DNA of 64,000 bases from Gottschalkiaceae bacterium SANA (GCA_036323355.1 AP028876.1:3100001-3164000); one strand, 5' to 3'; shown: positions 43,357-52,339, numbered from the stretch's first letter. A program made the numbers and translations. Notes: a model not told the origin generated them from the letters alone.

Positions 43357-44876
43357 TATCCTTTTTTCACTTCAAACCAAAAATCTACACCCTGATCCAT
43401 ATTGGCTAAGCCACAATTCAAACCGACAACTTCTTGTATCGCCTTTACAATTGAAAGTCCGAGTCCAAAACTATCTTCATTCTGTGGGGACGTTTCACCG
43501 TTCTCTCCCTTATCCATTATAGTCGACTGACTAGATACTCTTGCTTGATCAGCCTTATAGAATCCTTTCCACAGATCATCCATAATTGCTTCTTCAATAG
43601 GCCGACCCGAATTATAAACATGAATCCGAATGCGATCCTCCATATCTTGCATCCATACACGTAACTTTCTGTTTTCATCGCCATATTTTACCGCATTGGA
43701 AAGAAAGTTGGCTAAGATCTGTTCAAAGCGCATGGAATCGATCTGACAATACGCATCAAACACATCGAGTTGCACGTGAAGAGCCTGATCTTCTACAAAT
43801 CCTTCATACTTATAAAAAAAGGATTCTATGGCTTCCTTCACATTTGCCGACGCCAGACTTAAGGTCATGCGCCCACTTTCCAACCTAGACAGTTCCAAAA
43901 TCTCATTAATTAAACGCTTCATCTTTCTTGACTCTTCAGCGATATAACCCACATACTCCCCTTGTTTTTCCCTATCGGGCACATATCCTGCTACGATTTC
44001 ATCCGCATAGCCCTGAATCAGGGTTAATGGGGTCCGCAGTTCGTGGGATGCATCTGAAATCAATCGTTTTTGTGACCGAATTTCCTTAGCCAATTGCTCA
44101 TTTTTTTCTTCCAGTGAAGCCAAGGTCTCTTCCAGAGCATCTGATAATCCATTAATATCGCGACTTAACTCTTCTAGCTCATCACCCGTTTGAAGCTCAA
44201 CCTTACCCGAAAAATCCAATTTGCTTAATTGCTCGACATAGGTCTGCATCTTCCGTATTGGCAGGGTAAAGCTCTTGGCAATACGGAAAGCAATCAATGA
44301 CGCAATCAACAAAAAGAATAAGGTACCTGCCATAAGAAGGATATTGGCTTGTCGAATACTTTCTAGAATAGGCTCAACGGGTTGAGTCAAATTGATTCGA
44401 ATCCCATCCTCCAAGTCTAAGCTGCAGACGTATAAGTCATTATTGTTTCTGGGTTCAGTAAAATGCCCAATTCGCACGCCATGATCCAACTCATTCCATT
44501 CTCCTTCTTCAAGAGGAGGAAAGATCGGTCTACGCTCCATTGCTCCTTCATCAGGAGATTCTGCCACTCTCCCATCGGGTTCCTTTAAACCAATTTCCTT
44601 GGAAGAAGAAAAAATCACACGCCCATTCAAGTCGATGGTGATATCAAAAGCTTTGCCACCACCAATTGTCAAAATCTGATCGACCCATTTTTCATGCTCA
44701 CCCAGGTAGTCTACCTCCCGCAAATCTTCCATGGCCGCCACCATGGCTTTTTCAACGGAAGCTTCATAAAGTGGCTTAATTAAAAGCGTATTGGCAAGCA
44801 GAATCATAGCAGAAAAGCATAGAATAAGGGCAATAATTTGCATGGATAGTCGTTTGGTTATACTTCTATTCTTCAT
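43356..44876 (-). CDS. Sensor histidine kinase with HAMP domain
   Basis: A 506-residue sensor kinase. It has helix 1 (LSMQIIALILCFSAMILLAN), an extracellular domain of about 135 residues, helix 2 (ILLMAGTLFFLLIASLIAF), HAMP, HisKA phospho-acceptor 'LISDASHELRTPLTLIQGYA', N box 'NFLSNAVKYG' and G2 'FGLGLSIV'. The G1 box is weak (HVYNSGRPI), and a polar stretch of about 25 residues is inserted before G2. The start overlaps the response regulator by 11 bases with GAGGTAGACC upstream. The pair is downstream of the VTC/DUF4956/Cthe_2159 genes and probably controls them. Confidence 0.92.
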   Translation of the reverse strand: MKNRSITKRLSMQIIALILCFSAMILLANTLLIKPLYEASVEKAMVAAMEDLREVDYLGEHEKWVDQILTIGGGKAFDITIDLNGRVIFSSSKEIGLKEPDGRVAESPDEGAMERRPIFPPLEEGEWNELDHGVRIGHFTEPRNNNDLYVCSLDLEDGIRINLTQPVEPILESIRQANILLMAGTLFFLLIASLIAFRIAKSFTLPIRKMQTYVEQLSKLDFSGKVELQTGDELEELSRDINGLSDALEETLASLEEKNEQLAKEIRSQKRLISDASHELRTPLTLIQGYADEIVAGYVPDREKQGEYVGYIAEESRKMKRLINEILELSRLESGRMTLSLASANVKEAIESFFYKYEGFVEDQALHVQLDVFDAYCQIDSMRFEQILANFLSNAVKYGDENRKLRVWMQDMEDRIRIHVYNSGRPIEEAIMDDLWKGFYKADQARVSSQSTIMDKGENGETSPQNEDSFGLGLSIVKAIQEVVGLNCGLANMDQGVDFWFEVKKG

Positions 44877-45576
44877 GGTCTACCTCAAATCGATAACCAA
44901 ATCCTCGCATGGTTTTCACACATTTGCCATAAATGCCCAGTTTCTTCCTCAAACGATTAACATGGGTATCCACCGTACTTTCCGTTCCAATATAGTCATA
45001 ACCCCAAACGGTCTCTAAAATCTGACTTCGACTTAAAGAGATCGCCTTATTCTTGCAGAAGTAGAGCAAGAGATCGTACTCTTTGCGGCTAAGATCGATA
45101 TTTTCGCCTGCAAGAGTCACCCCATGAGCATCGATATCGATGATTATTTCACCCACGCTTACCATCGATAAATCCACACCCTTAGCTCTTCGAAGAGCGG
45201 CTTCTATTCGAGCGACTAGTACCGCTGTGTTAAAGGGTTTGACGATATAGTCGTCAGCACCGCTTTCCAGCCCAAAAACCTGATCATAATCTTCACCCTT
45301 GGCTGTTAGCATGATAATGGGGCAAGCTGAGAATTTTCGAATTTGCCGGCAGCTTTCTAGCCCGTCCATGACCGGCATCATGACATCCATAAGAATTAAA
45401 TCCGGCTTGCTGCGACTCGTCTCCGCCATAGCTTCACGACCATTGGCCGCTTCTACTACTTCATAATGCCGATTTTCAAGAATCATGCGAAGCATTGCTC
45501 TTAGTTTTACTTCGTCATCCACAATCAAGATTCGCTTATTTAGCCCATTGCTTGCTTCTTTCCTTACGCTTGGCAT
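44866..45576 (-). CDS. OmpR/PhoB-family response regulator
   Basis: A 236-residue regulator. The receiver domain has 'ILIVDDEVKLR', phospho-acceptor DLILMDVMMPVMDG, and conserved residues in 'IIMLTAKGED' and KPFNTAV. The winged helix has 'IDLSRKEYDLLLYFCKN', 'ESTVDTHVNRLRKKL' and 'MRGFGYRF'. A first stretch MPSVRKEASNGLN is an unusual 13-residue extension before the receiver. AGGGGGCAGGT precedes the ATG at short distance, so initiation may be weak or shifted. It is followed by its kinase with an 11-base overlap. Confidence 0.92.
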   Translation of the reverse strand: MPSVRKEASNGLNKRILIVDDEVKLRAMLRMILENRHYEVVEAANGREAMAETSRSKPDLILMDVMMPVMDGLESCRQIRKFSACPIIMLTAKGEDYDQVFGLESGADDYIVKPFNTAVLVARIEAALRRAKGVDLSMVSVGEIIIDIDAHGVTLAGENIDLSRKEYDLLLYFCKNKAISLSRSQILETVWGYDYIGTESTVDTHVNRLRKKLGIYGKCVKTMRGFGYRFEVDHEE

Positions 45577-45654
45577 ACCTGCCCCCTAACCGTAAATTTA
45601 CGCTTGTGTTTCTATTGTTTCTACTGATCCGGCATTTGCCTGTGGACTTGTTGC

Positions 45655-47337
45655 TTAATTGCTGTCAGGTCTTTCACCTTCAAAACGATTGCCTTCAGGG
45701 CGATCGCCATTCGGCGGTGCCATCTTGTCATTCATGCCCCCACCGGGATGATTGCCAGCGCCAGGTCCTTCGCCGACTAGAGATGTTCCAACTATAGTCA
45801 TTGTATCAGAAATTACAGCGTCCTCAACAACTTCTCCATCGACTTGTACGGTTACCGTTTGACCTTGCTGCAAGTCAGCGGAAGAAAAAACTAGCACACC
45901 ATAGGTCTTGATGGAAGTATGACTCATCAGCACTTGGCCGTCTTCATCTACCACGGTGACTTGACTACCCGCTGCCTGGACCCCATTAAAGAATACCTGC
46001 AAAACATTCTGACTTGCCGCCTCACTAAAGCTTTTAGATGCACCGTCATTTCCCACTGAAATGATCAAGCCACCCTCAACAAGCAAGGGATTGTCGAAAT
46101 CCAAGCCAACATCTCCGCCATTTCCCGGACCATCGATCAACAAAATTCCGCCTCTTATTAAACCGCTACCGTTGGAATCAATACTATCACCATCGCTGCT
46201 GATTGTAATTTGACCGCCATTGATCACCAGTCCTGCTCCTTCAATCGGGATCTCATCCCCAGGCCCCATAGTCTTTTCGGCTGAAACCGAAGTATCTGCC
46301 ACATTAATCCCGTCATCACTGGCAGAAATATCTATGACACCGTCATTGATGACAATCACTAAAGATTCAAGACCTTCATAACAGACAGGGATTGTTATGT
46401 TTCCCCCGTTAACTTCCAAATATGCATCGGCACGAATCCCGTCATCTTCCGTTTGCAGATAAAAAAAGCCATCATTGATCACGATCATTCCTTCTGCATG
46501 CAAGGCATCTTCCACAGAATCAATGGTTACATGGCCACCATCGATCTGCATATGGGCTTCCGATTGAATCCCGTCTTTTCCGGCATGAATGGAAAGATCG
46601 CCATCCACCATGGCAAACAAATCATTTACCTTGATTCCGTTACGACTAGCCTCAATGATAATGTCTCCGTCTAAAACAAGAAGTGCATCTTTGGCCAAAA
46701 TACCCGTTTTTTCTTTCGCTGTAATTGTCAAGTTCCCGCTTCCAGCAAATAGTAAATCTGACTTTGTATAAATCGCACCATTCACCCGTTCTTCTTCTGA
46801 ATCATTTTCTTCCTCATAGGCACTTGTATCGACCAGACTATTCTCTGTGCCTTCCGCAAGGAGGATCACAAGACGGTCTGCATTACTGATAAAAATTGGG
46901 CTTGTCTCTTGATTGCTAAGGGCAACCTCATTAAAGACTAGAATAACATCACCTTCATCTTGCGTATCTACCAAGATTTGTCCCTCATATGTTCCTTGCA
47001 AGATATAGGTACCTGCCGATTGGATCCAAGTGATCTTGTCATCAAAGCCAAGTATCTCCCCTTCGTCTTTCCAACTTGCCAAATTTAACTCTGTATCTAC
47101 TTTTTCAAGAGCCTCTTCAAGTAGCGCCATATCCATCTCTTCAAATGCATCAACAGCAAGGTCTTCTTCCATCAGTTTTGACACGGAGATTTCCTCTAGC
47201 TTGGCCTGCTCAGCTGTTTGAGCAAGGGTCATTACAGAGTCACTGCTTGTGTCCGTACTGGCACATCCTGCTAAACTCGCCATAATTATCATCACAATTA
47301 GAATCAAAATTCCTTTTCCTTTTATCTTCTTTTTCAT
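45655..47337 (-). CDS. Cthe_2159-type carbohydrate-binding beta-helix lipoprotein
   Basis: A 560-residue lipoprotein with signal KGKGILILIVMIIMASLAGC. The body consists of right-handed beta-helix repeats of 20-25 residues ending in 'DGI': 'SIHAGKDGIQSE', 'YLQTEDDGIRAD', 'DISASDDGINVA', 'TISSDGDSIDSN'. This is the pattern of the Cthe_2159 family (PF14262, formerly DUF4353), calcium-binding proteins that bind polysaccharides. The C-terminal tail is low complexity, rich in Gly, Pro and Asp/Glu ('GEGPGAGNHPGGGMNDK'). GGAGGAGAG precedes ATG 47337. It lies 13 bases after the DUF4956 gene, its usual genomic partner. Confidence 0.88.
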   Translation of the reverse strand: MKKKIKGKGILILIVMIIMASLAGCASTDTSSDSVMTLAQTAEQAKLEEISVSKLMEEDLAVDAFEEMDMALLEEALEKVDTELNLASWKDEGEILGFDDKITWIQSAGTYILQGTYEGQILVDTQDEGDVILVFNEVALSNQETSPIFISNADRLVILLAEGTENSLVDTSAYEEENDSEEERVNGAIYTKSDLLFAGSGNLTITAKEKTGILAKDALLVLDGDIIIEASRNGIKVNDLFAMVDGDLSIHAGKDGIQSEAHMQIDGGHVTIDSVEDALHAEGMIVINDGFFYLQTEDDGIRADAYLEVNGGNITIPVCYEGLESLVIVINDGVIDISASDDGINVADTSVSAEKTMGPGDEIPIEGAGLVINGGQITISSDGDSIDSNGSGLIRGGILLIDGPGNGGDVGLDFDNPLLVEGGLIISVGNDGASKSFSEAASQNVLQVFFNGVQAAGSQVTVVDEDGQVLMSHTSIKTYGVLVFSSADLQQGQTVTVQVDGEVVEDAVISDTMTIVGTSLVGEGPGAGNHPGGGMNDKMAPPNGDRPEGNRFEGERPDSN

Positions 47338-47350
47338 TTTTTCTCTCCTC

Positions 47351-48025
47351 CTATACCACATAGTCGCCATCATAACTCAGCATGGCTACACTTTTCACAC
47401 CCATCACTTCATTCAATTCATTGACCAGACTAGATTCCTCAGCCTTCATCTTCAATTCAATGGTCAACTCAGTATTGCCGGGTAAAGTTGTCTTTGATTT
47501 TAATTTGTATTTCCCGGTCGCATTTCGAACGTTCTCATAAATTTCACTCTCATCCGTTTCTTCTCCGTAATTCATAACCAAGAGATAGGCCGACATACGA
47601 GTACTTGTCTTAGAAAAGGCGATGAGTACCGCAGAAATCATCAAAAAGGCCAAAGCCGCCAAAACGTATAGTCCAGCACCTACAATGATTCCGGATCCGA
47701 TGGCCCAAAACATGTAAACCACATCAATGGGATCTTTAATAGAGGTACGAAAGCGGACGATTGACAGGGCACCAACCATTCCCAGAGATAAAACAATATT
47801 ATTGGTGACACCGACGATAATCGTTGCCGATATCAAACTTAAAATCACCAAAGAGGTATTAAAGGTCTTTGAATACATAACGCCTTCAAAAGTGCGTCTG
47901 TAGATAAAGAAAATTCCGAGCCCGATCAACAGGGCGGCCACCAGAGTCATGGACATCTCTAAAAGAGATAAGGCACCGGTCGTCTGTTCCAAAAAATCAT
48001 TCTTAAAAATATCATTAATTGTCAT
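47351..48025 (-). CDS. DUF4956 membrane protein
   Basis: A 224-residue protein with four predicted helices in the first half ('LEMSMTLVAALLIGLGIFFIY', 'TSLVILSLISATIIVGVT', 'LSLGMVGALSIVRFRTSI', 'GIIVGAGLYVLAALAFLMIS') and a cytoplasmic ferredoxin-like domain with 'LTIELKMKAEESSLVNELN'. The sequence 'GMVGALSIVRFRT' is the hallmark of DUF4956. The family is regularly found next to VTC-type polyphosphate polymerase domain genes, as here. The function is not established; a role in polymer export or sensing is inference. Confidence 0.9.
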   Translation of the reverse strand: MTINDIFKNDFLEQTTGALSLLEMSMTLVAALLIGLGIFFIYRRTFEGVMYSKTFNTSLVILSLISATIIVGVTNNIVLSLGMVGALSIVRFRTSIKDPIDVVYMFWAIGSGIIVGAGLYVLAALAFLMISAVLIAFSKTSTRMSAYLLVMNYGEETDESEIYENVRNATGKYKLKSKTTLPGNTELTIELKMKAEESSLVNELNEVMGVKSVAMLSYDGDYVV

Positions 48026-48203
48026 AAAGTTCTCCTTACATACTTATTTTTCGCTTCGCGATCATCCGGTCTACATGACCTACGGTAGTGCGTGATCTAG
48101 GGATTTATACGATTTATGGCCCTGCTGTCTTTACGTCGACTTAATGCACACGGCCCTGCAACTTGGTTTGACTTATAGTCAAACCCTTGTTGCTTGGGCC
48201 TGG

Positions 48204-48348
48204 GCTTGGCATTGTCTTTGACAATACCCTGGGCTTGGCATTGTCTTTGACAATACCCTGGGCTTGGCATTGTCTTTGACAATACCCTAGGCTTGGCATT
48301 GTCTTTGACAATACCCTAGGCTTGGCATTGTCTTTGACAATACCCTGG
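48204..48348 (-). repeat. Array of five 29-bp tandem hairpin repeats
   Basis: Five head-to-tail copies of a 29-bp unit start at 48204, 48233, 48262, 48291 and 48320. Each contains the dyad ATTGTC-TTT-GACAAT; copies differ only at one or two bases (CTGG or CTAG at the junction). The array begins 7 bases after the VTC gene stop and lies in its transcript, so the mRNA would carry five identical stem-loops before the DUF4956 gene. There are no spacers, so it is not CRISPR. Confidence 0.95.
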
Positions 48349-48355
48349 AAATTCA

Positions 48356-49039
48356 TTACTGAATGACTTCGCCCGTTCGGCAGATCGTATATTTCGATAT
48401 GCTTTGCTGTTTCAAATTTGCTTGTTGAATCATCATTTTAATCGGACCCGGTAAAAATCCAGTAAACTTCACTTCCAAAATAACCTGGTCCGCATCTCCT
48501 GCCGGAATATACATAGCCTCCTCTTCAAACAAATCCAATTGATTACGTTCATATCGAATCCGGTGATCAAATGTAATTCGGACCGTACCATAGGGATAAA
48601 CAAAACTTTTCCGTTCATAATCCACTATCACTTTAGGCCTTAGCTTGCGGGAAGCCATGTCAATGCAAAACTCTCTAAGCAAGGACGATTGGCTGTCCCA
48701 AAGCATTTTATAGTCACCCTCTAATATCTGTTGATATTGATCACGGGTCAAAGCAAGAGAATCCTTCTTGCCTCCCTTATTAACTTTGCTTTTTTTCTCC
48801 AAACGAATATAAGAATCGCTTCTGTTATATACGCGTATTCGATATTTCTTTCTTGCAATCTGTCCAATCAAATTATCATTTAATGCGCTATCGGCAAAGT
48901 CGTCAAAATATAGACTCGAAACCTGATAAAAACCATCCGCATTTGAATGCGAATCAAGCTTGCATAATTTTTCGATTTTCCTTCCCATTATATGGGCCGT
49001 TTGTCGATTGATCATGTACTTCAACTCATTCCTGTACAT
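48356..49039 (-). CDS. VTC-domain (polyphosphate polymerase-like) protein
   Basis: A 227-residue cytosolic protein of the VTC domain family (PF09359). The basic tunnel residues expected for this fold are present: 'ELKYMIN' at the start, 'YFDDFADSAL', 'RKKYRIRVYN' and 'IRLEKKSKVNKGG', then 'KVIVDYERKSF' and 'VILEVKF'. In eukaryotic VTC4 the fold makes polyphosphate from ATP; bacterial members are often surface-polymer-associated and their product is not proven. It heads the operon VTC, DUF4956, Cthe_2159-type protein, response regulator, kinase. AGGAGG precedes the ATG. Confidence 0.88.
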   Translation of the reverse strand: MYRNELKYMINRQTAHIMGRKIEKLCKLDSHSNADGFYQVSSLYFDDFADSALNDNLIGQIARKKYRIRVYNRSDSYIRLEKKSKVNKGGKKDSLALTRDQYQQILEGDYKMLWDSQSSLLREFCIDMASRKLRPKVIVDYERKSFVYPYGTVRITFDHRIRYERNQLDLFEEEAMYIPAGDADQVILEVKFTGFLPGPIKMMIQQANLKQQSISKYTICRTGEVIQ

Positions 49040-49093
49040 ATCCGCCTCCTATTTCTTTGGTAACTACAGGATATGCCCCCCGCCTCACACCAA

Positions 49094-49119
49094 CTTTACG
49101 AAATAGTAAAGAAAGTATA
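49094..49119 (-). promoter_or_regulatory. Promoter and dyad of the VTC operon
   Basis: On the minus strand, TATACT (49114-49119) is followed directly by the dyad CTTTAC-6-GTAAAG (49094-49111), which lies at the transcription start region and could be an operator. The ribosome binding site and start follow about 55 bases later. Confidence 0.5.
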
Positions 49120-49131
49120 AACTCAAAAAAA

Positions 49132-49170
49132 CATAAAAAAAAAGCCACAACTCTTTCGAGTCGCAAGCTT
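49132..49170 (-). terminator. Rho-independent terminator
   Basis: On the minus strand, stem CGACTC/GAGTTG with a GAAA loop is followed by a run of nine T residues. It lies 23 bases after the stop of the 861-residue gene. Confidence 0.75.
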
Positions 49171-49192
49171 CTAATTTTTGCTAGGTAAAATT

Positions 49193-51778
49193 CTATTGAG
49201 GAATGGCAGCAATCATAATACAAACGCTAACAAACCAGAAAAGTATAAAGACCAAGGTTCCGCGAAAAGGTTTATTCTTGGCAAAATAGGGAAATTTGTT
49301 TCTTAAATCTACCGGATTGGTGATCAAAATCAAAGTCATTAAGAAGGTATAAACAAGAACCACCCTTGCCATGGGAACAAATTCCTCAAATGAAACCAGA
49401 GAATAAAATGTAGCGTATACAAAGGCTGCAAAAATCATCTTGAAAGGACGCAAGGTTCGAAAACCTGGCAACCAGAACAAGGGATTCTGTTTGATCAGTT
49501 TTTCGTTAATCAAGGCCTTTTGAATTTCCTTAAAATAGTTTGTTTGCTTTCTTAGCCCCTTCTTTTCAAACTCGTTTTCTGAAAGAATCAATGTATGTAA
49601 AATTTTCGAGTCGAAGTAGACGCCTTCTTCCGTACAAGCATTTATATACTCGTTGATAATCTGCGGCGCTGGATATTTATCGTGCTGCACATATAACCAT
49701 CCAATTCGATCCCATTCATTTTCTTCAATCATATAGCCAACTAACTCGGTTCCCTCATAGGTATGAATAGGCCGGTTTATCTCATACTCGCCCAACAGCA
49801 TTTTGAAATCCGCTTCATCTTTTGACAAGATCAGTTCTAAACCCGCATCCGAGAACTGCCCACCCTTACTGATAGCAAATCGAATGCGCTCCATTTGACA
49901 CGCCTCAATCGCCTGGTCAAAACGGTCGACCCATAGGTCAGCTTCTATGGGATCCACTTGATCATGATTCAACATAAGTTCCGCTGTATCCTGGGTAAAT
50001 ATTTCTACCGGTGCGGCCAGCCAATATCGCTTCAAGAGATGTTCATTAACACTTTTCTGCGTTTTAACTTCCTCCACAATAATGTGCCACCGCTCCTGAT
50101 CCATAGCTTCTTGCCATGCAAGCAACTTTTCCCTTTTTGAAAGGACAGCTTGCCCTTGAATCCAGGCAAAAACTTTGGGCAAATCTGCTTCCACAGCCAA
50201 TGCCATAAGCTCGACCAAATCCTTGGATTGCCACTCCTCTTCCCATAGGGTCAAGGCTTCAAGGCCAGCTTGGTCATCGGTCGCTTCAATCGCCTCCAGG
50301 AATGCAGCCAACATGGACTCCCAGCGAAGAGACCGTTCCAGTTCTTCCATTTGCTTGCGTAAGGCATCGCCATCTAGCAGCATCACCTTTTGACGACTTT
50401 GGGCGATTGGCATTGCGTTGGACTCAATCCAGTCGTATGCTTCCCCTTGGCGATAATCAGCTGCAAAAATATCTTTCAATTTATTTTCGAATCCATCCTC
50501 TTGAAGCATGCCGATCAACTGATCCGCTTCCGCTTGACCAAACAGATAATTCTCAGCCACTATACCAAATTGCTCTTCTACAATGGGGATAATTATATTT
50601 CGATCATCTTCGATAAACTGATCCATCACGAACTTGGTTGCACCGCCAGCTGCGCTTCCTGCCGCAACGGCTCCAAACAAACCACCTAGGAAACCACCTA
50701 CCGCAGTACCAACTCCTGGCAGAATTGCCGTTCCCCATGCTGCACCTTGTGCCGCACCCGCAGTCATACCAATGGTGCCAACACCCACATTAGCACCCGT
50801 TGTTACCAAATTTTTTGTTAATTGGCCACCAGAAATCTTGCCCTCCGTGGCATGAATCATATCCTTACTTGAAAGAACAGCCGTGGTTGCTATGGTTGTA
50901 ATCATATTGCCGCGCATCAATTTCGACACATGCTTCTTGGCAGCCGCACCAAAAATCTTTTTACCACTAACAGCCGCCGCAATTTTTGCAGCCGCCTTGG
51001 ATCCCAATTGATTGACAATGCGATCCGTCATAGGACGCATGGCTTTTTCTAGCCCAGTTCGTGCCAATTGAGAGGAAATCACCGTGCTGCCCCAAGCAAC
51101 ACCAAAGACCTTGATACCCGCTTCTAAAGAAGTCCGAAATGCTGTTTCCACATCATCTCCGCTCCACACACAGGCCGCAAAGGTCAAAACCGCAGACAAG
51201 CCAAAGGCCTGAATCCCCAATTGTATTCCTTTAACAGAGTCGTATGTCAATGATTCCACAGTGCCAGCTTTTGCGATATTTTTGGCCTGCTCATAGGTGA
51301 ACAAACCTTTTTTTACAATCTTTTCCGCATCCTTAGGATCTGTTACGCCAGGAATCTCTCCCTTATTGATTCGATCTCGCATGGCATCAAGAGCCGCATC
51401 ATACTTGTCACTCGGCACCTCGATTTTCATCGGACTCCCATCTCGGTTCACATATCGAAATCGATCTCCGTCAAAACATTCCCTAATGCAGTCTGATCCA
51501 GAACGGCAATACTTGGTTTGAATCAACTCTCCGTTCACCAGGCGGTCCGCACCATCGAGCTCATTGCCCTGGCCAACCAACTTTGCTTTTTTCCCCATCA
51601 TCTTATCCGCCAGATGATTAGCATGCTCCCCAGCATAGCCATGGCCTTGACGGGCATTAAAGACAACTTGATCCGCTACCGTATTCGACGTGTTCTTGAC
51701 ACCCAGATGCACACCGGCATCTTTTGCCAACTTCTTCCCTATTGATTCTCCCTGATTCTCTTTCCCCGTTTCTCCCAT
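49193..51778 (-). CDS. Large membrane protein with a nuclease-like N-terminal region
   Basis: An 861-residue protein that I cannot place in a named family. Residues about 40-180 hold a conserved-looking soluble domain ('GHGYAGEHANHLADKMMGKK', 'DGADRLVNGELIQTKY', 'KIEVPSDKYDAALDAMRDRI'). The spacing Glu51, Asp78, Gln87-x-Lys89 resembles a PD-(D/E)xK nuclease core. Hydrophobic helices follow near 185-205, then a glycine-zipper stretch near 330-390 ('GVGTAVGGFLGGLFGAVAAG'), a helical acidic middle region, and two or three membrane helices at the C-terminus. AGGAGGCTTC precedes the ATG. A toxin-, defence- or secretion-related effector is one possibility. It is monocistronic. Confidence 0.65.
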   Translation of the reverse strand: MGETGKENQGESIGKKLAKDAGVHLGVKNTSNTVADQVVFNARQGHGYAGEHANHLADKMMGKKAKLVGQGNELDGADRLVNGELIQTKYCRSGSDCIRECFDGDRFRYVNRDGSPMKIEVPSDKYDAALDAMRDRINKGEIPGVTDPKDAEKIVKKGLFTYEQAKNIAKAGTVESLTYDSVKGIQLGIQAFGLSAVLTFAACVWSGDDVETAFRTSLEAGIKVFGVAWGSTVISSQLARTGLEKAMRPMTDRIVNQLGSKAAAKIAAAVSGKKIFGAAAKKHVSKLMRGNMITTIATTAVLSSKDMIHATEGKISGGQLTKNLVTTGANVGVGTIGMTAGAAQGAAWGTAILPGVGTAVGGFLGGLFGAVAAGSAAGGATKFVMDQFIEDDRNIIIPIVEEQFGIVAENYLFGQAEADQLIGMLQEDGFENKLKDIFAADYRQGEAYDWIESNAMPIAQSRQKVMLLDGDALRKQMEELERSLRWESMLAAFLEAIEATDDQAGLEALTLWEEEWQSKDLVELMALAVEADLPKVFAWIQGQAVLSKREKLLAWQEAMDQERWHIIVEEVKTQKSVNEHLLKRYWLAAPVEIFTQDTAELMLNHDQVDPIEADLWVDRFDQAIEACQMERIRFAISKGGQFSDAGLELILSKDEADFKMLLGEYEINRPIHTYEGTELVGYMIEENEWDRIGWLYVQHDKYPAPQIINEYINACTEEGVYFDSKILHTLILSENEFEKKGLRKQTNYFKEIQKALINEKLIKQNPLFWLPGFRTLRPFKMIFAAFVYATFYSLVSFEEFVPMARVVLVYTFLMTLILITNPVDLRNKFPYFAKNKPFRGTLVFILFWFVSVCIMIAAIPQ

Positions 51779-51870
51779 GAAGCCTCCTAAAACTGTTAAT
51801 TATTTCTATTTTATCATGGCAGGGAGACATAACAAAGTGATTTATATTTCAGTGTTTTCCCATCGCAACA

Positions 51871-51899
51871 AAAGAGCGACCCATAGTGGATCGCTCTTT
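51871..51899. terminator. Rho-independent terminator
   Basis: Stem AAAGAGCGA/TCGCTCTTT with inner CCA/TGG is symmetrical. It lies 30 bases after the stop of the Cys-rich secreted protein gene on the minus strand. Confidence 0.8.
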
Positions 51900-51928
51900 C
51901 GTGCGTGTAGGTAAGTAGGTGTTTTTCT

Positions 51929-52339
51929 TTATGGTTCTGTTACCACTGACTCATCCGGCAATTCTGGCGGATCTGTCAAATCAGGCAATTCACAAGGCCA
52001 GCGCCATTGATGTTGGAAGAAGTACTCACAGCAACCGTCGGTGCAGATGCAGCTTCCATCCGTACAAATACAAGAGCCATCGGTACAAACATTTAGCCTG
52101 TCATAGGCATAGCCGTAGCCATATCCATACCCATAGCAATAGGTAAATGGTGCCCACTCTTCATCATCTCGAGGATTCCCTGGCATTCGTTCTTCGTCAA
52201 ATCCAGGACCCATTTGCGCCATTACCTTTGGCTCACCATTTGCTGCCTTTTGTCCACCATTTCCCTGGCCTCCAGCAAAAGCAAAGGACGAGAACAGCAG
52301 AATGATAACCAGTGCAAGCGGCAATACTCTCTTTAACAT
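51929..52339 (-). CDS. Small secreted Cys- and Tyr-Gly-rich protein
   Basis: A 136-residue protein with a clear signal peptide (LKRVLPLALVIILLFSSFAFAGG) after AAAGGAGTAGAAA. The mature part has a polar spacer, then a run of Tyr-Gly pairs (YCYGYGYGYGYAYDR). A Cys-rich tandem repeat of Cys-Thr-Asp-Gly-Ser-Cys-Ile units (CTDGSCICTDGSCICTDGCC) comes next, and the tail is Pro/Asp/Glu-rich. It holds nine cysteines in all. It is exported and could form disulphides, bind metal or be crosslinked through tyrosines. I recognise no family. It has its own terminator. Confidence 0.6.
   Translation of the reverse strand: MLKRVLPLALVIILLFSSFAFAGGQGNGGQKAANGEPKVMAQMGPGFDEERMPGNPRDDEEWAPFTYCYGYGYGYGYAYDRLNVCTDGSCICTDGSCICTDGCCEYFFQHQWRWPCELPDLTDPPELPDESVVTEP

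Noticed and set aside
48204-48348. CRISPR array
   Set aside because: Repeats are directly adjacent with no spacers, and no cas gene is present.
48097-48356. Minus-strand frames with repeated 'IVKDNAKPR' and 'RQCQAQG' peptides, one with an ATG overlapping the VTC stop (TAATG)
   Set aside because: They are translations of the 29-bp repeat in different frames. No ribosome binding site or conserved protein is evident; the hairpin dyad explains the sequence better.
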